Assembly (NCBI RefSeq): GCF_006715395.1
Contig: NZ_VFNC01000001.1
Location: forward strand, 2,914,001-2,978,000
Origin: Streptomyces sp. SLBN-31
GTDB taxonomy: Bacteria > Actinomycetota > Actinomycetes > Streptomycetales > Streptomycetaceae
Reading direction: 5' to 3'
Length of the DNA: 64,000 bases
Positions 16,465 to 25,384 of the stretch are shown here, in pieces (the first letter of the stretch is position 1; every line of letters begins with the position of its first letter). The notes below the pieces were generated by a model, which saw only the letters and a program-made list of their open reading frames with translations, did not search any database and was not told where the DNA came from. A program made the translations under genes and the position numbers.

Positions 16465-17919
16465 ATGACCACCTTCGAGATCGAACCCGGACGGCTGTTC
16501 GTCGGGGGCCAGTGGCGCGATGCCGCCGACGGAGCGCGCACCGAGGTGGTCGACCCGTCCCGGGGTGCGGTCCTCACCACCGTCGCGGAGGCGGGCGCCG
16601 CCGACGTGGACGCGGCGGTCCGGGCCGCCCGGGAGGCCTTCGACGGCGGAGCCTGGTCCGGACTGAGCGGGCGCGAGCGCGGCCGCGTCCTGCTCCGGGT
16701 GGCCGAGCTGATCCGCGAGAACGCCGACGACATCGCCCGCCTGGAGAGCCTGGACGTCGGCAAGCCCATCTCGCTCTGCCACGCCGTGGACGTCACCAAC
16801 GCCGCCAACGACTACGAGCACTTCGCCGCCCTCGCCCACTCCCTCGACGGCGCGGTCCGCGACACCCCCATGAACGCCCTCGCGTACACCAGGCGCGAAC
16901 CGCTCGGCGTGGTCGCCGCGATCACACCATTCAACTTCCCGCTGATCCTTGCCGGTTCGAAGATCGGCCCCGCGCTGGCGGCCGGCAACACGGTGGTGCA
17001 CAAGCCCGCCGACGAGACCCCGCTCAGCGCCCTGTACATGGCCCGCCTCTTCCAGAAGGCCGGCGTCCCCGACGGCGTGGTCAACGTCGTCACCGGCACC
17101 GGAGCGGTGGCGGGCGAGGCCCTGCTGCGCCACCGCGGCATCGACAAGGTCGCCTTCACCGGCTCCACCGCGGTCGGCCGCCATGTGGCGGGCGTGGCCG
17201 GCGAGGCCCTCAAGCCCGTCACCATGGAACTCGGCGGCAACGCCGCCCACATCGTCTTCGAGGACGCCGACCTGGAGAAGGCGGTCGGGGCGATCATCAA
17301 GGCGTTCGTCTTCAACACCGGCCAGTTCTGCATGGGCGGCCCGCGCCTGCTGGTGGCCCGCCCGGTCTACTCCACCCTGCTCGGCATCCTCGCCGAGGCC
17401 GTCCCCGGCGTGCCCGTCGGCGACCCGCGCGACCCCGGGACCGTCGTGGGCCCCATGGCGGGGGAGAAGCACCTGAGGAAGGTCGAGGAGTACGTCGACC
17501 TTGCCCGCAAGGAGGGCGGCCGCATCGTGGCCGGCGGTGAGCGGCTCGACCTGGACGGCGGCTACTACTACAAGCCCACCGTCATCGCGGACCTGTCGAA
17601 CGACTCCCGGGTCGTGCAGGAGGAGATCTTCGGACCCGTCCTGACCGTGCAGCCCTTCGACACCGAGGACGAGGCGGTCGCGCTCGCCAACTCCACGCCC
17701 TATGGCCTGGCTTCGGGTGTCCAGACCGCCCACCTCGCCCGCGCCCACCGCATCGCCGAGCGGCTCCAGGCGGGCATCGTGTGGATCAACGACTGGGCCA
17801 TGCTCGACCCCGCGGTGCCCTTCGGCGGCGTCAAGGACTCCGGTTTCGGCCGCGAGTACGGACCCGAGGCCCTCGCCGCCTACACCAAGGTCAAGTCCGT
17901 CGTCGTCTCGCTCGACTGA
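16465..17919 (+). CDS. NAD(P)-dependent aldehyde dehydrogenase
   Basis: The product has 484 residues. The ATG at 16465 is preferred over the GTG at 16459 because of the GAGGAG spacing. The catalytic base is Glu255 in M-E-L-G-G-N and the nucleophile Cys289 in G-Q-F-C-M. P-F-N-F-P-L, G-S-T-A-V-G-R and E-E-I-F-G-P-V are all present. It oxidises an aldehyde to the acid. Paired with the following alcohol dehydrogenase it forms a two-step alcohol-to-acid route, probably for an aromatic or aliphatic alcohol. It is under the divergent MarR. Confidence 0.93.
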   Translation: MTTFEIEPGRLFVGGQWRDAADGARTEVVDPSRGAVLTTVAEAGAADVDAAVRAAREAFDGGAWSGLSGRERGRVLLRVAELIRENADDIARLESLDVGKPISLCHAVDVTNAANDYEHFAALAHSLDGAVRDTPMNALAYTRREPLGVVAAITPFNFPLILAGSKIGPALAAGNTVVHKPADETPLSALYMARLFQKAGVPDGVVNVVTGTGAVAGEALLRHRGIDKVAFTGSTAVGRHVAGVAGEALKPVTMELGGNAAHIVFEDADLEKAVGAIIKAFVFNTGQFCMGGPRLLVARPVYSTLLGILAEAVPGVPVGDPRDPGTVVGPMAGEKHLRKVEEYVDLARKEGGRIVAGGERLDLDGGYYYKPTVIADLSNDSRVVQEEIFGPVLTVQPFDTEDEAVALANSTPYGLASGVQTAHLARAHRIAERLQAGIVWINDWAMLDPAVPFGGVKDSGFGREYGPEALAAYTKVKSVVVSLD

Positions 17920-17959
17920 TCCCGGCTGAACACGCCCGAACCACAAGGGAGTTCGTACG

Positions 17960-19066
17960 ATGTCCATCACCACCCGCGCCGCGGTCGTCGAGTCCGGCGG
18001 TACGCCCTTCACACTCGCCGACGTCGAGCTCGACGAGCCCGGACCGCACGAGGCCGTGGTCCGCATGGTGGCCACCGGCCTGTGCCACACCGACCTCGGG
18101 GTGGCGAGCGGCGGCCTGCCCTTCCCGCTGCCCGGCGTGCTGGGACACGAGGGAGCGGGTGTCGTCGAGGCCGTCGGCCCGGCGGTCACCGGCGTGGCGC
18201 CCGGCGACCATGTCGTGCTGTCGTTCACCTCGTGCGGCGAGTGCCGCAACTGCAACGGCGGCCATCCCGCCTACTGCGCCACCTGGCTGCCGCTGAACCT
18301 GATCGGGGGCCGCCGCGCCGACGGCAGCAGCACGATCAGCCGCGACGGAGAGCCCCTCGGCGGCCACTTCTTCGGACAGTCCTCCTTCGCCGAACGCGCG
18401 CTGGTGGACGAGCGCAGCCTCGTCAAGGTCGACCCGGACGTGCCGCTGGAGGCGATCGCCCCGCTGGGCTGCGGTGTGCAGACCGGTGTCGGCGCCGTCT
18501 GGAACGTACTGAAGCCGGCCACCGGCGGCACGGTCGTCGTCCTCGGCGCCGGCGCCGTCGGGCTGTCCGCGGTCATGGCGGCCGCCCTGACGCCCGCCAC
18601 CACGATCGTCGCCGTCGACCGGGTCACGGAACGCCTGCTGCTGGCAAGGGAGTTGGGAGCCACCCACACCGTGAACGCCGCGCAGGAGGAACTCGGCGAA
18701 GCGCTCGCCGGCATCACCGGGGGCCAGGGCGCGGACGGGGTCGTGGAGACCACGGGCAACGTCGGCGTCCTGCGCCAGGGCGTCGACGCGCTCGCCGCCC
18801 GCGGCACCCTGGTCGTCGTCGGCGCCCCGCCCTTCGGTACCGAGGTCGCCCTGGACGTCAACGGCCTCCTCGGCGGCAAGCGGGTCGTCGGCCTCACCCT
18901 CGGCGACGCCGAGACCCAGTCCTTCATCCCGTCCCTGGTCCGGCTCGTGAAGGACGGCCGGCTGCCGCTGCACCGCCTGATCAGCACCTATCCGTTCGCG
19001 GACATCGACCAGGCGGTGCGGGACATGCGCGCGGGCAAGGCAGTCAAGCCCGTGCTGACGTTCTGA
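17960..19066 (+). CDS. zinc-type alcohol dehydrogenase (aryl/benzyl alcohol dehydrogenase-like)
   Basis: The product has 368 residues behind AAGGGAG. The catalytic zinc ligands appear as G-L-C-H-T-D and G-H-E-G-A-G-V-V-E, the structural zinc as C-G-E-C-R-N-C-N-x7-C, and the nucleotide fold as V-L-G-A-G-A-V-G. The length and the P-L-G-C-G-V-Q-T-G-x-G-A block match NAD-dependent class III/aryl-alcohol dehydrogenases. It sits 40 bp after the aldehyde dehydrogenase, as one operon. Confidence 0.92.
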   Translation: MSITTRAAVVESGGTPFTLADVELDEPGPHEAVVRMVATGLCHTDLGVASGGLPFPLPGVLGHEGAGVVEAVGPAVTGVAPGDHVVLSFTSCGECRNCNGGHPAYCATWLPLNLIGGRRADGSSTISRDGEPLGGHFFGQSSFAERALVDERSLVKVDPDVPLEAIAPLGCGVQTGVGAVWNVLKPATGGTVVVLGAGAVGLSAVMAAALTPATTIVAVDRVTERLLLARELGATHTVNAAQEELGEALAGITGGQGADGVVETTGNVGVLRQGVDALAARGTLVVVGAPPFGTEVALDVNGLLGGKRVVGLTLGDAETQSFIPSLVRLVKDGRLPLHRLISTYPFADIDQAVRDMRAGKAVKPVLTF

Positions 19067-19067
19067 C

Positions 19068-20018
19068 TCAGCCGACCGTCAGGACCAGCTTCCCCGTGGT
19101 CCGGCCGGTGTCGCCGAGCCGATGGGCCTCGGCGGCGTCGGCCAGCGGGAAGGTGCCGGCGATCGTGGGGCGCAGCTTCCCCGCCTCCACCAGCTCCGCG
19201 ATCGCCGTCATGCCGCTGTGCGAGGCGTCCACGAGCATCCGCAGCGACCGCACACCGAGCCGCTCGGCCTCCTCGTGGAAGTCGTCGGAGCCGACCGGCA
19301 GGATCGACACGAGGATGCCGCCCGGACGCAGCACCCGCAACGAACGCGTCGAGGTGTCGCCGCCGATCGTGTCCAGGACGACGTCCACGTCCTTGACCGC
19401 CTCGGTGAAGTCCGTCTCCCGGTAGTCGACCGTCTCGTCGGCCCCGATCCCGCGCAGGAACTCGTGCTTGCCCGCGCTCGCCGTGCCGATCACGTACGCG
19501 CCGCGCGCCTTGGCGATCTGCACGGCCACGTGCCCGACCCCGCCGGCCGCCGCGTGCACCAGCACCCGCTGCCCCGGCCGCACGTCCGCGTACTCCACCA
19601 GCGCCTGCCACGCGGTCAGTGACACCAGCGGCAGCGCGCCCGCCTGCGTGTGGTCGATCGAGGCCGGCTTGTGCGCGAACCACCGCGCCGGGCCGGTGAC
19701 GTACTCGGCGTGCGAGCCGTGGCCGAACGGGTAGGACAGCATGCCGAGGACCTCGTCGCCGGGCCTGAAGCGGGCGACGCCGATCCCGACGGCCTCGATC
19801 ACGCCGGAGACGTCCCAGCCCAGCACGAAGGGCGGCTCGCCGAGGAAGCCGCCGGTGGCGCGGTGCTTCCAGTCGGTCGGGTTGACGCCGGCGGCGCGTA
19901 CGCGCACCAGCACCTCGTTCGTGCGCGGCTCGGGGCGCGGCAGCTCCACTTCCCTCAGTACCTCGGGACCGCCGAGGACGTCCTGGCTGATGGCTCGCAT
20001 CGTCTTCACAGTGCTCAT
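19068..20018 (-). CDS. zinc-independent quinone-oxidoreductase-like MDR
   Basis: The product has 316 residues from ATG 20018. It lacks the zinc cysteines and has the MDR substrate-side block G-V-N-P-T-D-W-K and the nucleotide motif V-H-A-A-A-G-G-V-G-H-V-A-V-Q. It is an NADP(H)-dependent enoyl/quinone reductase of the QOR family. It is convergent with the alcohol dehydrogenase (stops one base apart) and divergent from the GlxA-type regulator, which probably controls it. Confidence 0.88.
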   Translation of the reverse strand: MSTVKTMRAISQDVLGGPEVLREVELPRPEPRTNEVLVRVRAAGVNPTDWKHRATGGFLGEPPFVLGWDVSGVIEAVGIGVARFRPGDEVLGMLSYPFGHGSHAEYVTGPARWFAHKPASIDHTQAGALPLVSLTAWQALVEYADVRPGQRVLVHAAAGGVGHVAVQIAKARGAYVIGTASAGKHEFLRGIGADETVDYRETDFTEAVKDVDVVLDTIGGDTSTRSLRVLRPGGILVSILPVGSDDFHEEAERLGVRSLRMLVDASHSGMTAIAELVEAGKLRPTIAGTFPLADAAEAHRLGDTGRTTGKLVLTVG

Positions 20019-20055
20019 GGTGAACCAGCCTGCCGGGATCCGCCGCCCCGGGAAA

Positions 20056-20090
20056 TGGCACGATTGCCAACCTTCGATAAGATCGTGCCA
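20056..20090. promoter_or_regulatory. operator between quinone oxidoreductase and GlxA-type regulator
   Basis: Perfect 9-bp arms, TGGCACGAT and ATCGTGCCA, are separated by 17 bp. The right arm overlaps the A of the regulator ATG, which fits autorepression. The left arm is also part of a shorter TGGCA-N4-TGCCA repeat. Confidence 0.6.
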
Positions 20091-21049
20091 TGCGTGGTGA
20101 ACAGCGGGTGGAACGGGTCGTCGTCCTGGCCCTGGACGGTGTGTATCCCTTCGAGCTCGGCATCCCCAGCCGGATCTTCGGCACCGCCGACGGCCGGTAC
20201 GAGGTGCTGACCTGCAGCGTCGACGGTCAACCGGTGCGCTCCTGCGCCGACTTCACCATCGGCGTCGAGCACGGCCCGGAGATCCTGGCCACGGCCGACA
20301 CGGTGGTGGTCGCCTCGATGACGACCTCGCGCATCCCCGCCGAGCTGCCCCCGGAGGTCTCCGACGCGCTCGCCCGCATCCGTCCCGACGCCCGCATCGT
20401 CTCCATCTGCACCGCCGCCTTCGTGCTCGCCGCGGCCGGTCTCCTCGACGGCCGCAAAGCCACCACGCACTGGCAGGTCACCGACGCGTTCCGGCGCCGC
20501 TACCCGCACGTCGACCTGGACCCGGACGTCCTGTTCGTCGCCGACGGCCGCATCCTCACCTCGGCCGGCGCCGCCTCCGGCGTCGACGTCTGCCTGCACA
20601 TCGTCCGCACCGACCACGGCAGCGAACTGGCCAACGCCGTGGCCCGCCGCTGCGTGGTCCCGCCCTTCAGGGACGGCGGCCAGGCCCAGTACATCGAGCA
20701 GCCCGTCCCGGAGAACGGCGCCGCAGGTACGGCGGCCACGCGCGCGTGGGCACTGGAACGCCTCGACGAGCCCCTCACCCTGACCGACCTCGCCGGCCAC
20801 GCCCGGATGAGCCTGCGCACCTTCGCGCGCCGCTTCAACGACGAGGTCGGCATGAGCCCCGGCCGCTGGATCGTCCAGCAGCGCGTCGCCCGGGCCCGGC
20901 ACCTGCTGGAGTCCAGCGACCTGTCCGTCGACCAGATCGCCGGCCACGTCGGCTTCGCCACCGGCGCCTCCCTGCGACAGCACCTGCACGCCGCGATCGG
21001 CGTCTCGCCGCAGACGTACCGCCGTACGTTCCGCACGGCGGCCAGATAG
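20090..21049 (+). CDS. GlxA-family transcriptional regulator (DJ-1/PfpI plus AraC)
   Basis: The product has 319 residues. Residues 8-180 form a DJ-1/PfpI-like amidase domain (S-I-C-T-A-A-F-V-L-A-A-A-G-L-L-D-G-R-K-A-T-T-H-W, with the nucleophile-elbow cysteine retained). Residues 215-315 are an AraC pair of helix-turn-helix motifs (M-S-L-R-T-F-A-R-R-F, V-G-F-A-T-G-A-S-L-R-Q-H). It is likely to regulate itself and the divergent oxidoreductase through the palindrome across its start codon. The ligand is unknown. Confidence 0.9.
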   Translation: MRGEQRVERVVVLALDGVYPFELGIPSRIFGTADGRYEVLTCSVDGQPVRSCADFTIGVEHGPEILATADTVVVASMTTSRIPAELPPEVSDALARIRPDARIVSICTAAFVLAAAGLLDGRKATTHWQVTDAFRRRYPHVDLDPDVLFVADGRILTSAGAASGVDVCLHIVRTDHGSELANAVARRCVVPPFRDGGQAQYIEQPVPENGAAGTAATRAWALERLDEPLTLTDLAGHARMSLRTFARRFNDEVGMSPGRWIVQQRVARARHLLESSDLSVDQIAGHVGFATGASLRQHLHAAIGVSPQTYRRTFRTAAR

Positions 21050-21117
21050 GCCCGAACGTTCCGTGCCGCGCCGGCGTCGGAGGAGCGGAAGGCGGCGACG
21101 GGGACAGGGGTGGAGCG

Positions 21118-21972
21118 ATGCGCGCGGGACTGGTGGCGACGACGGTGCTGGTGGCGACGGCGGTGGTGGCATGCGGTGCCGACGAGGGACCGGACCTGGT
21201 CGTCACCGGCACCCCGCCCGCCGCACCCTACGGCGGGCCGCTGCACGTGCCCGTGAAGCACGTCGACGAAGACGGCGTCCGGGCCGCACGCGCCGGGTCG
21301 GGAGCCGCCGGCCGGGCGCTGGAGTGCGACGGCGAGATGTACTCGGGCGGAAGCAGCGGCCCCTGGAGCAAGGGCGACGGAGGCGCGACGCCGCAGGAGG
21401 GCCTCGAGGTCTACTTCGACATCGAGCAGCCCGACGTCCCGCAGTACGGCTACCGCGTCGAGCGCGGGGAGGCGGACCGCGTCCTGTACTCCTTCGACGT
21501 CGGCGGCAGGACCAAGGTGGCGGTCGTGGTCGCCAAGGACCAGAAGGGCAGGCCCGGTTGGGGTCCGGAGACGAGCGCCTCCTGCGACCCGGCGGAACTC
21601 CCGGCGAGCTTCACCGACACACGGGCGTACGAGATCTGGACCGACCGCAGCGGCGAGCGCGTGCCGGTCAGCAAGGTGACCGGCGGCACCGGCCCGGCCC
21701 ACTGCGACTGGCAGAAGGCGCACTTCCTGTCGCTGGGCGAGGGCAGGAACGGCAGGACGTACGCGCGTGACCCGGACGGAGTGCTGCCCGACGGCATGCT
21801 CGGCGTCCCGTACGACGGTGACGCGCGGATGCCCGCCGACGCGCACGACACCGGATACCGCTACCACGAACGGCGGTTGTGGCTCACCGACGACCCGTCG
21901 AGGGTCTACGTCCGCACGCCCCACGGCGTGGAGGCCTGGCCGCGGGTGAAGGACGGGTACGGCTGCAAGTGA
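21118..21972 (+). CDS. putative secreted lipoprotein, unknown function
   Basis: The product has 284 residues from ATG 21118. A short signal ends in the lipobox T-A-V-V-A-C, giving a predicted lipid-anchored Cys at residue 19. The mature part is hydrophilic, with Cys at several positions (L-E-C-D-G, A-S-C-D-P, A-H-C-D-W, G-Y-G-C-K) that could form disulphides. I recognise no enzymatic motif. It is common in appearance among Streptomyces hypothetical lipoproteins. It is convergent with the TetR/DUF1304 operon. Confidence 0.75.
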   Translation: MRAGLVATTVLVATAVVACGADEGPDLVVTGTPPAAPYGGPLHVPVKHVDEDGVRAARAGSGAAGRALECDGEMYSGGSSGPWSKGDGGATPQEGLEVYFDIEQPDVPQYGYRVERGEADRVLYSFDVGGRTKVAVVVAKDQKGRPGWGPETSASCDPAELPASFTDTRAYEIWTDRSGERVPVSKVTGGTGPAHCDWQKAHFLSLGEGRNGRTYARDPDGVLPDGMLGVPYDGDARMPADAHDTGYRYHERRLWLTDDPSRVYVRTPHGVEAWPRVKDGYGCK

Positions 21973-21979
21973 GCGGATG

Positions 21980-22543
21980 TCAGCGGCTGGCGTGCAGGGC
22001 GACCAGCAACTGCCAGACCTCGTCGGCGATTTGGGCGCCGTCACCGTCCAGCAGGCCGTGCAGCCAGTCGGCCAGCACCCCGGCGAAGGTGGCTGCCACC
22101 GCCGAGGCCACCAGCGGGGCGTCCGCCGCGCCCGCGCGCTCGCGTTCACGCAGGCTGTAAGCGCGCAGATCCCGGTGCAGCACCCGGCCGAGCGGACCGC
22201 CGCCCCCCGGGGTCAACAACTCGCGGTACAGGCCGGCGTGCGGGGCCAGCGAGGCGAAGAACTCCGCCAGCGCGGGCGGCGCGTGCACCGGATCGGGCCT
22301 GCCCGTCCAGGAATGCAGCGCCTCGACGGCCTCCCGTACGACGTCCGCGCACGCGTCGACCGCCAGTGCCTCCAGGCCGTCGTAGTGGACGTAGAACGTG
22401 GCCCGCCCGATCCCGGCCCGCCGCACCAGCGCCGCGACGCCGACCTCCGTCAGCGGCCGCTCGGCGCACTCCGCGAGCAGCGCCTCGCGCAGCCGCGCCC
22501 TGGTGCGCGCGGCCCTGGGGTCCTCGGGGGCGGGGCGGGTCAC
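21980..22543 (-). CDS. TetR-family transcriptional regulator
   Basis: The product has 187 residues from GTG 22543, which overlaps the DUF1304 stop (GTGA), so it is translationally coupled. The DNA-binding domain lies at residues 12-58, ending G-I-G-R-A-T-F-Y-V-H-Y-D-G-L-E-A-L. The C-terminal region is helical. As second gene of a two-gene operon, it probably controls the operon through the large palindrome at 22917-22955. Confidence 0.9.
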   Translation of the reverse strand: MTRPAPEDPRAARTRARLREALLAECAERPLTEVGVAALVRRAGIGRATFYVHYDGLEALAVDACADVVREAVEALHSWTGRPDPVHAPPALAEFFASLAPHAGLYRELLTPGGGGPLGRVLHRDLRAYSLRERERAGAADAPLVASAVAATFAGVLADWLHGLLDGDGAQIADEVWQLLVALHASR

Positions 22544-22902
22544 TGTGCGATCAGGACGGCGGCCAGGGCGAGGGCGCCGGGCAGGGCCTGGGCGAAGAGG
22601 ATGCGGCGGTTGGCGGTGACGGCGCCGTAGACACCGGCGACCACGACACAGGAGAGGAAGAACACCTGGGCACGGTAGCCGGTCGGGTCCGCCGCGATCA
22701 GGCCCCAGACCAGGCCGGCCGCGAGAAACCCGTTGTACAGGCCCTGGTTGGCGGCCATCGGCGCGGTCGCCCGGGCCATCTCCGGGTCGAAACCGTGCAG
22801 CGACTTCCCCGGCCTCTTCTGCCACAGGAACATCTCCAGCACCAGGATGTAGGCGTGCAGGGCGGCCACCAGCGCGACCAGGACATCAGCGAGCGTCGCC
22901 AT
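22540..22902 (-). CDS. DUF1304 integral membrane protein
   Basis: The product has 120 residues and four membrane helices. The family landmarks A-A-L-H-A-Y-I-L-V-L-E-M-F-L-W and A-A-N-Q-G-L-Y-N-G-F-L-A-A-G are present. The family function is unknown. The operon with a TetR repressor and a strong operator suggests a stress- or drug-inducible role (inference). Confidence 0.88.
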   Translation of the reverse strand: MATLADVLVALVAALHAYILVLEMFLWQKRPGKSLHGFDPEMARATAPMAANQGLYNGFLAAGLVWGLIAADPTGYRAQVFFLSCVVVAGVYGAVTANRRILFAQALPGALALAAVLIAQ

Positions 22903-22916
22903 GGCGACCTTCCTTT

Positions 22917-22955
22917 CATGGACAGGTGTCCACTATAGCTGGACACCTGTCCATG
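22917..22955. promoter_or_regulatory. large TetR operator upstream of the DUF1304-TetR operon
   Basis: Two perfect 16-bp arms, CATGGACAGGTGTCCA and TGGACACCTGTCCATG, surround CTATAGC. Each arm is itself a near-palindrome GGACA-N2-TGTCC, so this is a tandem operator for two dimers. The central CTATAG could be the -10 element of the minus-strand promoter. Confidence 0.75.
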
Positions 22956-23189
22956 AAGTAAGGGGGTGGTGCAGCCGGGCGACGGGAGCGCGGTTCCTGG
23001 CGGAGAGTGATGGAGCCCTCACCTCCGCGGGGTGTTCGAGGTTGATCCTTTCGGGTTCAAACCCGATAAGCTCCGGTTCGGCGCTGCGAGTTGACGGATC
23101 GCGTCCGTTCACTTCGTGGTGCGCACCCATGAGTGCGGAACCCCGTTGTACACCCCCCTTGTTCGTTCGTGTTGCTACGAAGGATGCAG

Positions 23190-24968
23190 ATGGAACTCGC
23201 CACTCCGCCGCCGGCGGCGCGGGCCCCTGTCGCCTGGTACAGCTGGTGGTTGATGCCACTGGCCTTAGGAGGCGGGACGGTAGCCGCCACGTTCATGAGC
23301 TCCGAGCGAATAGCCGCCGGCGTCGCGGGCGCGGCGGCGACCGCCGCGAGCGCCGTCTGTGTACGGCTGCTGGTCCGCACCCGGGCCCAGCTCAACCGCT
23401 CCGAGAACTCCTTCCGCACCACGCAGGCGGAGCACTCGCAGCAGTGGCAGCAGCATGTGTCGGCGCTGGAGCGGAAGTTCACCGCCGAGCGCGCCTCCCT
23501 GGAGGCCCAGCTCAACGAGCAGTCCAGCGGCTACGAGGCCCAACTCGCCGAGCAGAGCTCGACATACGAGGCCCGGCTCGCCGAACAGACCCGCGCCTTC
23601 GAGGCGCGGCTCGCCGAGCAGATCGAGTCGTACGAGGCCCGGCTCGCGGAGCAGAACGAGGCCTGGCAGGAGCAGCTGGCCCACCAGCACGCCGCCGTCG
23701 CGCGGCTCGCCGACGAGCAGTTGCCCGAGGCGCTGAAGCAACTGCGCGCCGGTGAGGCGATCGACGACCTGCTGCCCGTCGGCAACCAGTGCGCCAAGGT
23801 CAGCTCCGACCTGCAGGCCGAACTGCGCAAGGTGCTGCGCACCGCGCTGATCGGTGTGGAGGAGGAGTTCAACCGCTCGACCTCCGCCGAGCAGGCCGTG
23901 ATCAGCATCGGCAACCGCATCCACGTGCTCACCAGCAAGCTCCGTGGCCGGCTGCACGAGATGCAGGGCGAACACGGCCGGCTGCCCGCGGTGGCCCGCG
24001 GTCTGATGGAGCTCGACCAGCAGCTCGGCCCCGCCGACTCGCTCGCCGCCAGCATCGGCGTACTCGGCGGATCGGACCGGCCCGGACGCCAGTGGCAGGA
24101 GCCGCAGCGCCTGCTGAGCGTGGTGCGCGGCGGCATCGGCCGGATCAAGGACTTCCACCGCGTCGAGGTACGGCACCTGCCCGAACTCGGCGTGGACGGC
24201 GGCCTGGTGGACCACCTCACGCTGGTCTTCGCCCACCTGCTGGACAACGCGGCCCGCTACTCGCCGCCCACCGAGCCGGTCATCGTCTCCGGCAAGGAGG
24301 TCCCCAACGGCGTCGGGATCGAGATCCAGGACTCCGGCAAGGGCCTGAGCGAGGAGAAGAAGCGGGAGGCCGAGGAGGCACTGGCCGGCACCGCCGCCGG
24401 ACCCGGCATCGGCGGCATCTCCGAGGACGCCAACATCGGTCTGCGCGTCGTCGGGGCCCTCGCCCGTCGCTACGGCATCCGCGTCACCTTCGCGGACTCG
24501 CCCTGGCTCGGCACCTCGGTGGTCGTGGTGGTCCCGCACAAGTACTTCAGCCCGCTGCCCGCCGCGACCCCGGTGACCGCCCAGGCACCGGCGGCCCCGC
24601 AGGCGCAGGCGCAGGCGACCGAGGCGGCCCCCACCGCCCCGTCCTCGCCCGCCCTCACGGCGACCGTCGCGGCCGCCGCCGAGACCGTGACCGAGGCCGG
24701 TGACGGCGTGGACACCACGCCCGGCGGACTGCCCCGACGCCGCAGCAAACGGCACGAGACGGCACGGCACGAGCCGGCCGGCCGTGCCGGGCGGACCGGG
24801 GAGAACGCGGTCCACGCCGTCCCGCCGGACGCCTCGTTCGCGGGCCTGGCCGCCTTCGCGACCGCCGGCCGCACGTCCGCCGAGGAGCCCACCGGGGAGT
24901 CAGCCGAGGGGGACACCGCGCCTGACGGCCGTGAGTCCACCGAGCACCGCACTGAAGAGAGCGACTAG
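23190..24968 (+). CDS. cvnA: conservon protein CvnA, sensor-kinase-like ATPase
   Basis: The product has 592 residues. The ATG at 23190 is preferred (GAAGGA upstream). Two N-terminal hydrophobic segments (about 15-35 and 38-58) are followed by a coiled coil with six 11-residue repeats (104-169), then a histidine-kinase-like region. The ATPase part shows L-L-D-N-A-A-R-Y-S-P (N box), I-Q-D-S-G-K-G-L (G1) and a G-I-G-G-I-like G2 region. The tail is Ala/Pro-rich and disordered. In conservons, CvnA anchors a complex with CvnB and CvnD at the membrane. No clear phospho-His is visible. Confidence 0.93.
   Translation: MELATPPPAARAPVAWYSWWLMPLALGGGTVAATFMSSERIAAGVAGAAATAASAVCVRLLVRTRAQLNRSENSFRTTQAEHSQQWQQHVSALERKFTAERASLEAQLNEQSSGYEAQLAEQSSTYEARLAEQTRAFEARLAEQIESYEARLAEQNEAWQEQLAHQHAAVARLADEQLPEALKQLRAGEAIDDLLPVGNQCAKVSSDLQAELRKVLRTALIGVEEEFNRSTSAEQAVISIGNRIHVLTSKLRGRLHEMQGEHGRLPAVARGLMELDQQLGPADSLAASIGVLGGSDRPGRQWQEPQRLLSVVRGGIGRIKDFHRVEVRHLPELGVDGGLVDHLTLVFAHLLDNAARYSPPTEPVIVSGKEVPNGVGIEIQDSGKGLSEEKKREAEEALAGTAAGPGIGGISEDANIGLRVVGALARRYGIRVTFADSPWLGTSVVVVVPHKYFSPLPAATPVTAQAPAAPQAQAQATEAAPTAPSSPALTATVAAAAETVTEAGDGVDTTPGGLPRRRSKRHETARHEPAGRAGRTGENAVHAVPPDASFAGLAAFATAGRTSAEEPTGESAEGDTAPDGRESTEHRTEESD
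23499..23696 (+). repeat. six tandem 33-bp in-frame repeats (hendecad coiled coil of CvnA)
   Basis: Six consecutive units encode 11-residue repeats of the form aromatic-E-A-R/Q-L-A-E-Q-x-x-x. An 11-residue period (three helical turns) marks a right-handed or straight hendecad coiled coil, not the usual heptad. Confidence 0.8.
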
Positions 24969-24973
24969 TCCAC

Positions 24974-25384
24974 ATGACGCAACAGGGAACCGACGTGAGC
25001 TGGGCGCTCCGCGATCTCGTGGAGTCCATCCCGGAGATCCGCTTCGCCCTCGTGGCCTCCAGTGACGGCAAGGCCATCACCTCCTTCGGCGCCGAGGACC
25101 CGGACGACGTGGACCGGTTCGCCGCCGTGGTGGCCGGACTGCAGGCGCTGGCCCAGCCGGTGGCCGAGCAGTTCCCCAAGTACGCGGGGCAGCTGCGGCT
25201 GGCGATGATCGAGGTCGACGGCGGCCATCTCTTCGTCGTACGCGCGGGTGTGGAGACGTACCTCGGTGTCCTTGCCCGGGAAGGCCTCGACCAGGGGCTG
25301 CTCGGACACCAGATGAGGGATCTGGCCCGCAGGATGGGTGAACTCCTCGGCACCACTCCGCGCCTGGAGGAGCACTCTGGATGA
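24974..25384 (+). CDS. cvnB: conservon protein CvnB, roadblock/LC7 domain
   Basis: The product has 136 residues. It carries a single roadblock/LC7 fold: W-A-L-R-D-L-V-E-S-I-P-E-I-R-F-A-L-V-A-S-S-D-G, then a central helix and V-R-A-G-V-E-T-Y-L-G-V-L. These are GTPase-activating or scaffold partners of the CvnD GTPase, as in the MglA/MglB systems. It follows cvnA by 5 bp, and ATGA overlaps cvnC. Confidence 0.93.
   Translation: MTQQGTDVSWALRDLVESIPEIRFALVASSDGKAITSFGAEDPDDVDRFAAVVAGLQALAQPVAEQFPKYAGQLRLAMIEVDGGHLFVVRAGVETYLGVLAREGLDQGLLGHQMRDLARRMGELLGTTPRLEEHSG

Noticed and set aside
23133..23189. Upstream start codons for CvnA (23133 and 23184)
   Set aside because: The 17-19 extra residues are unlike other CvnA N-termini, and the Shine-Dalgarno GAAGGA is spaced for the ATG at 23190.
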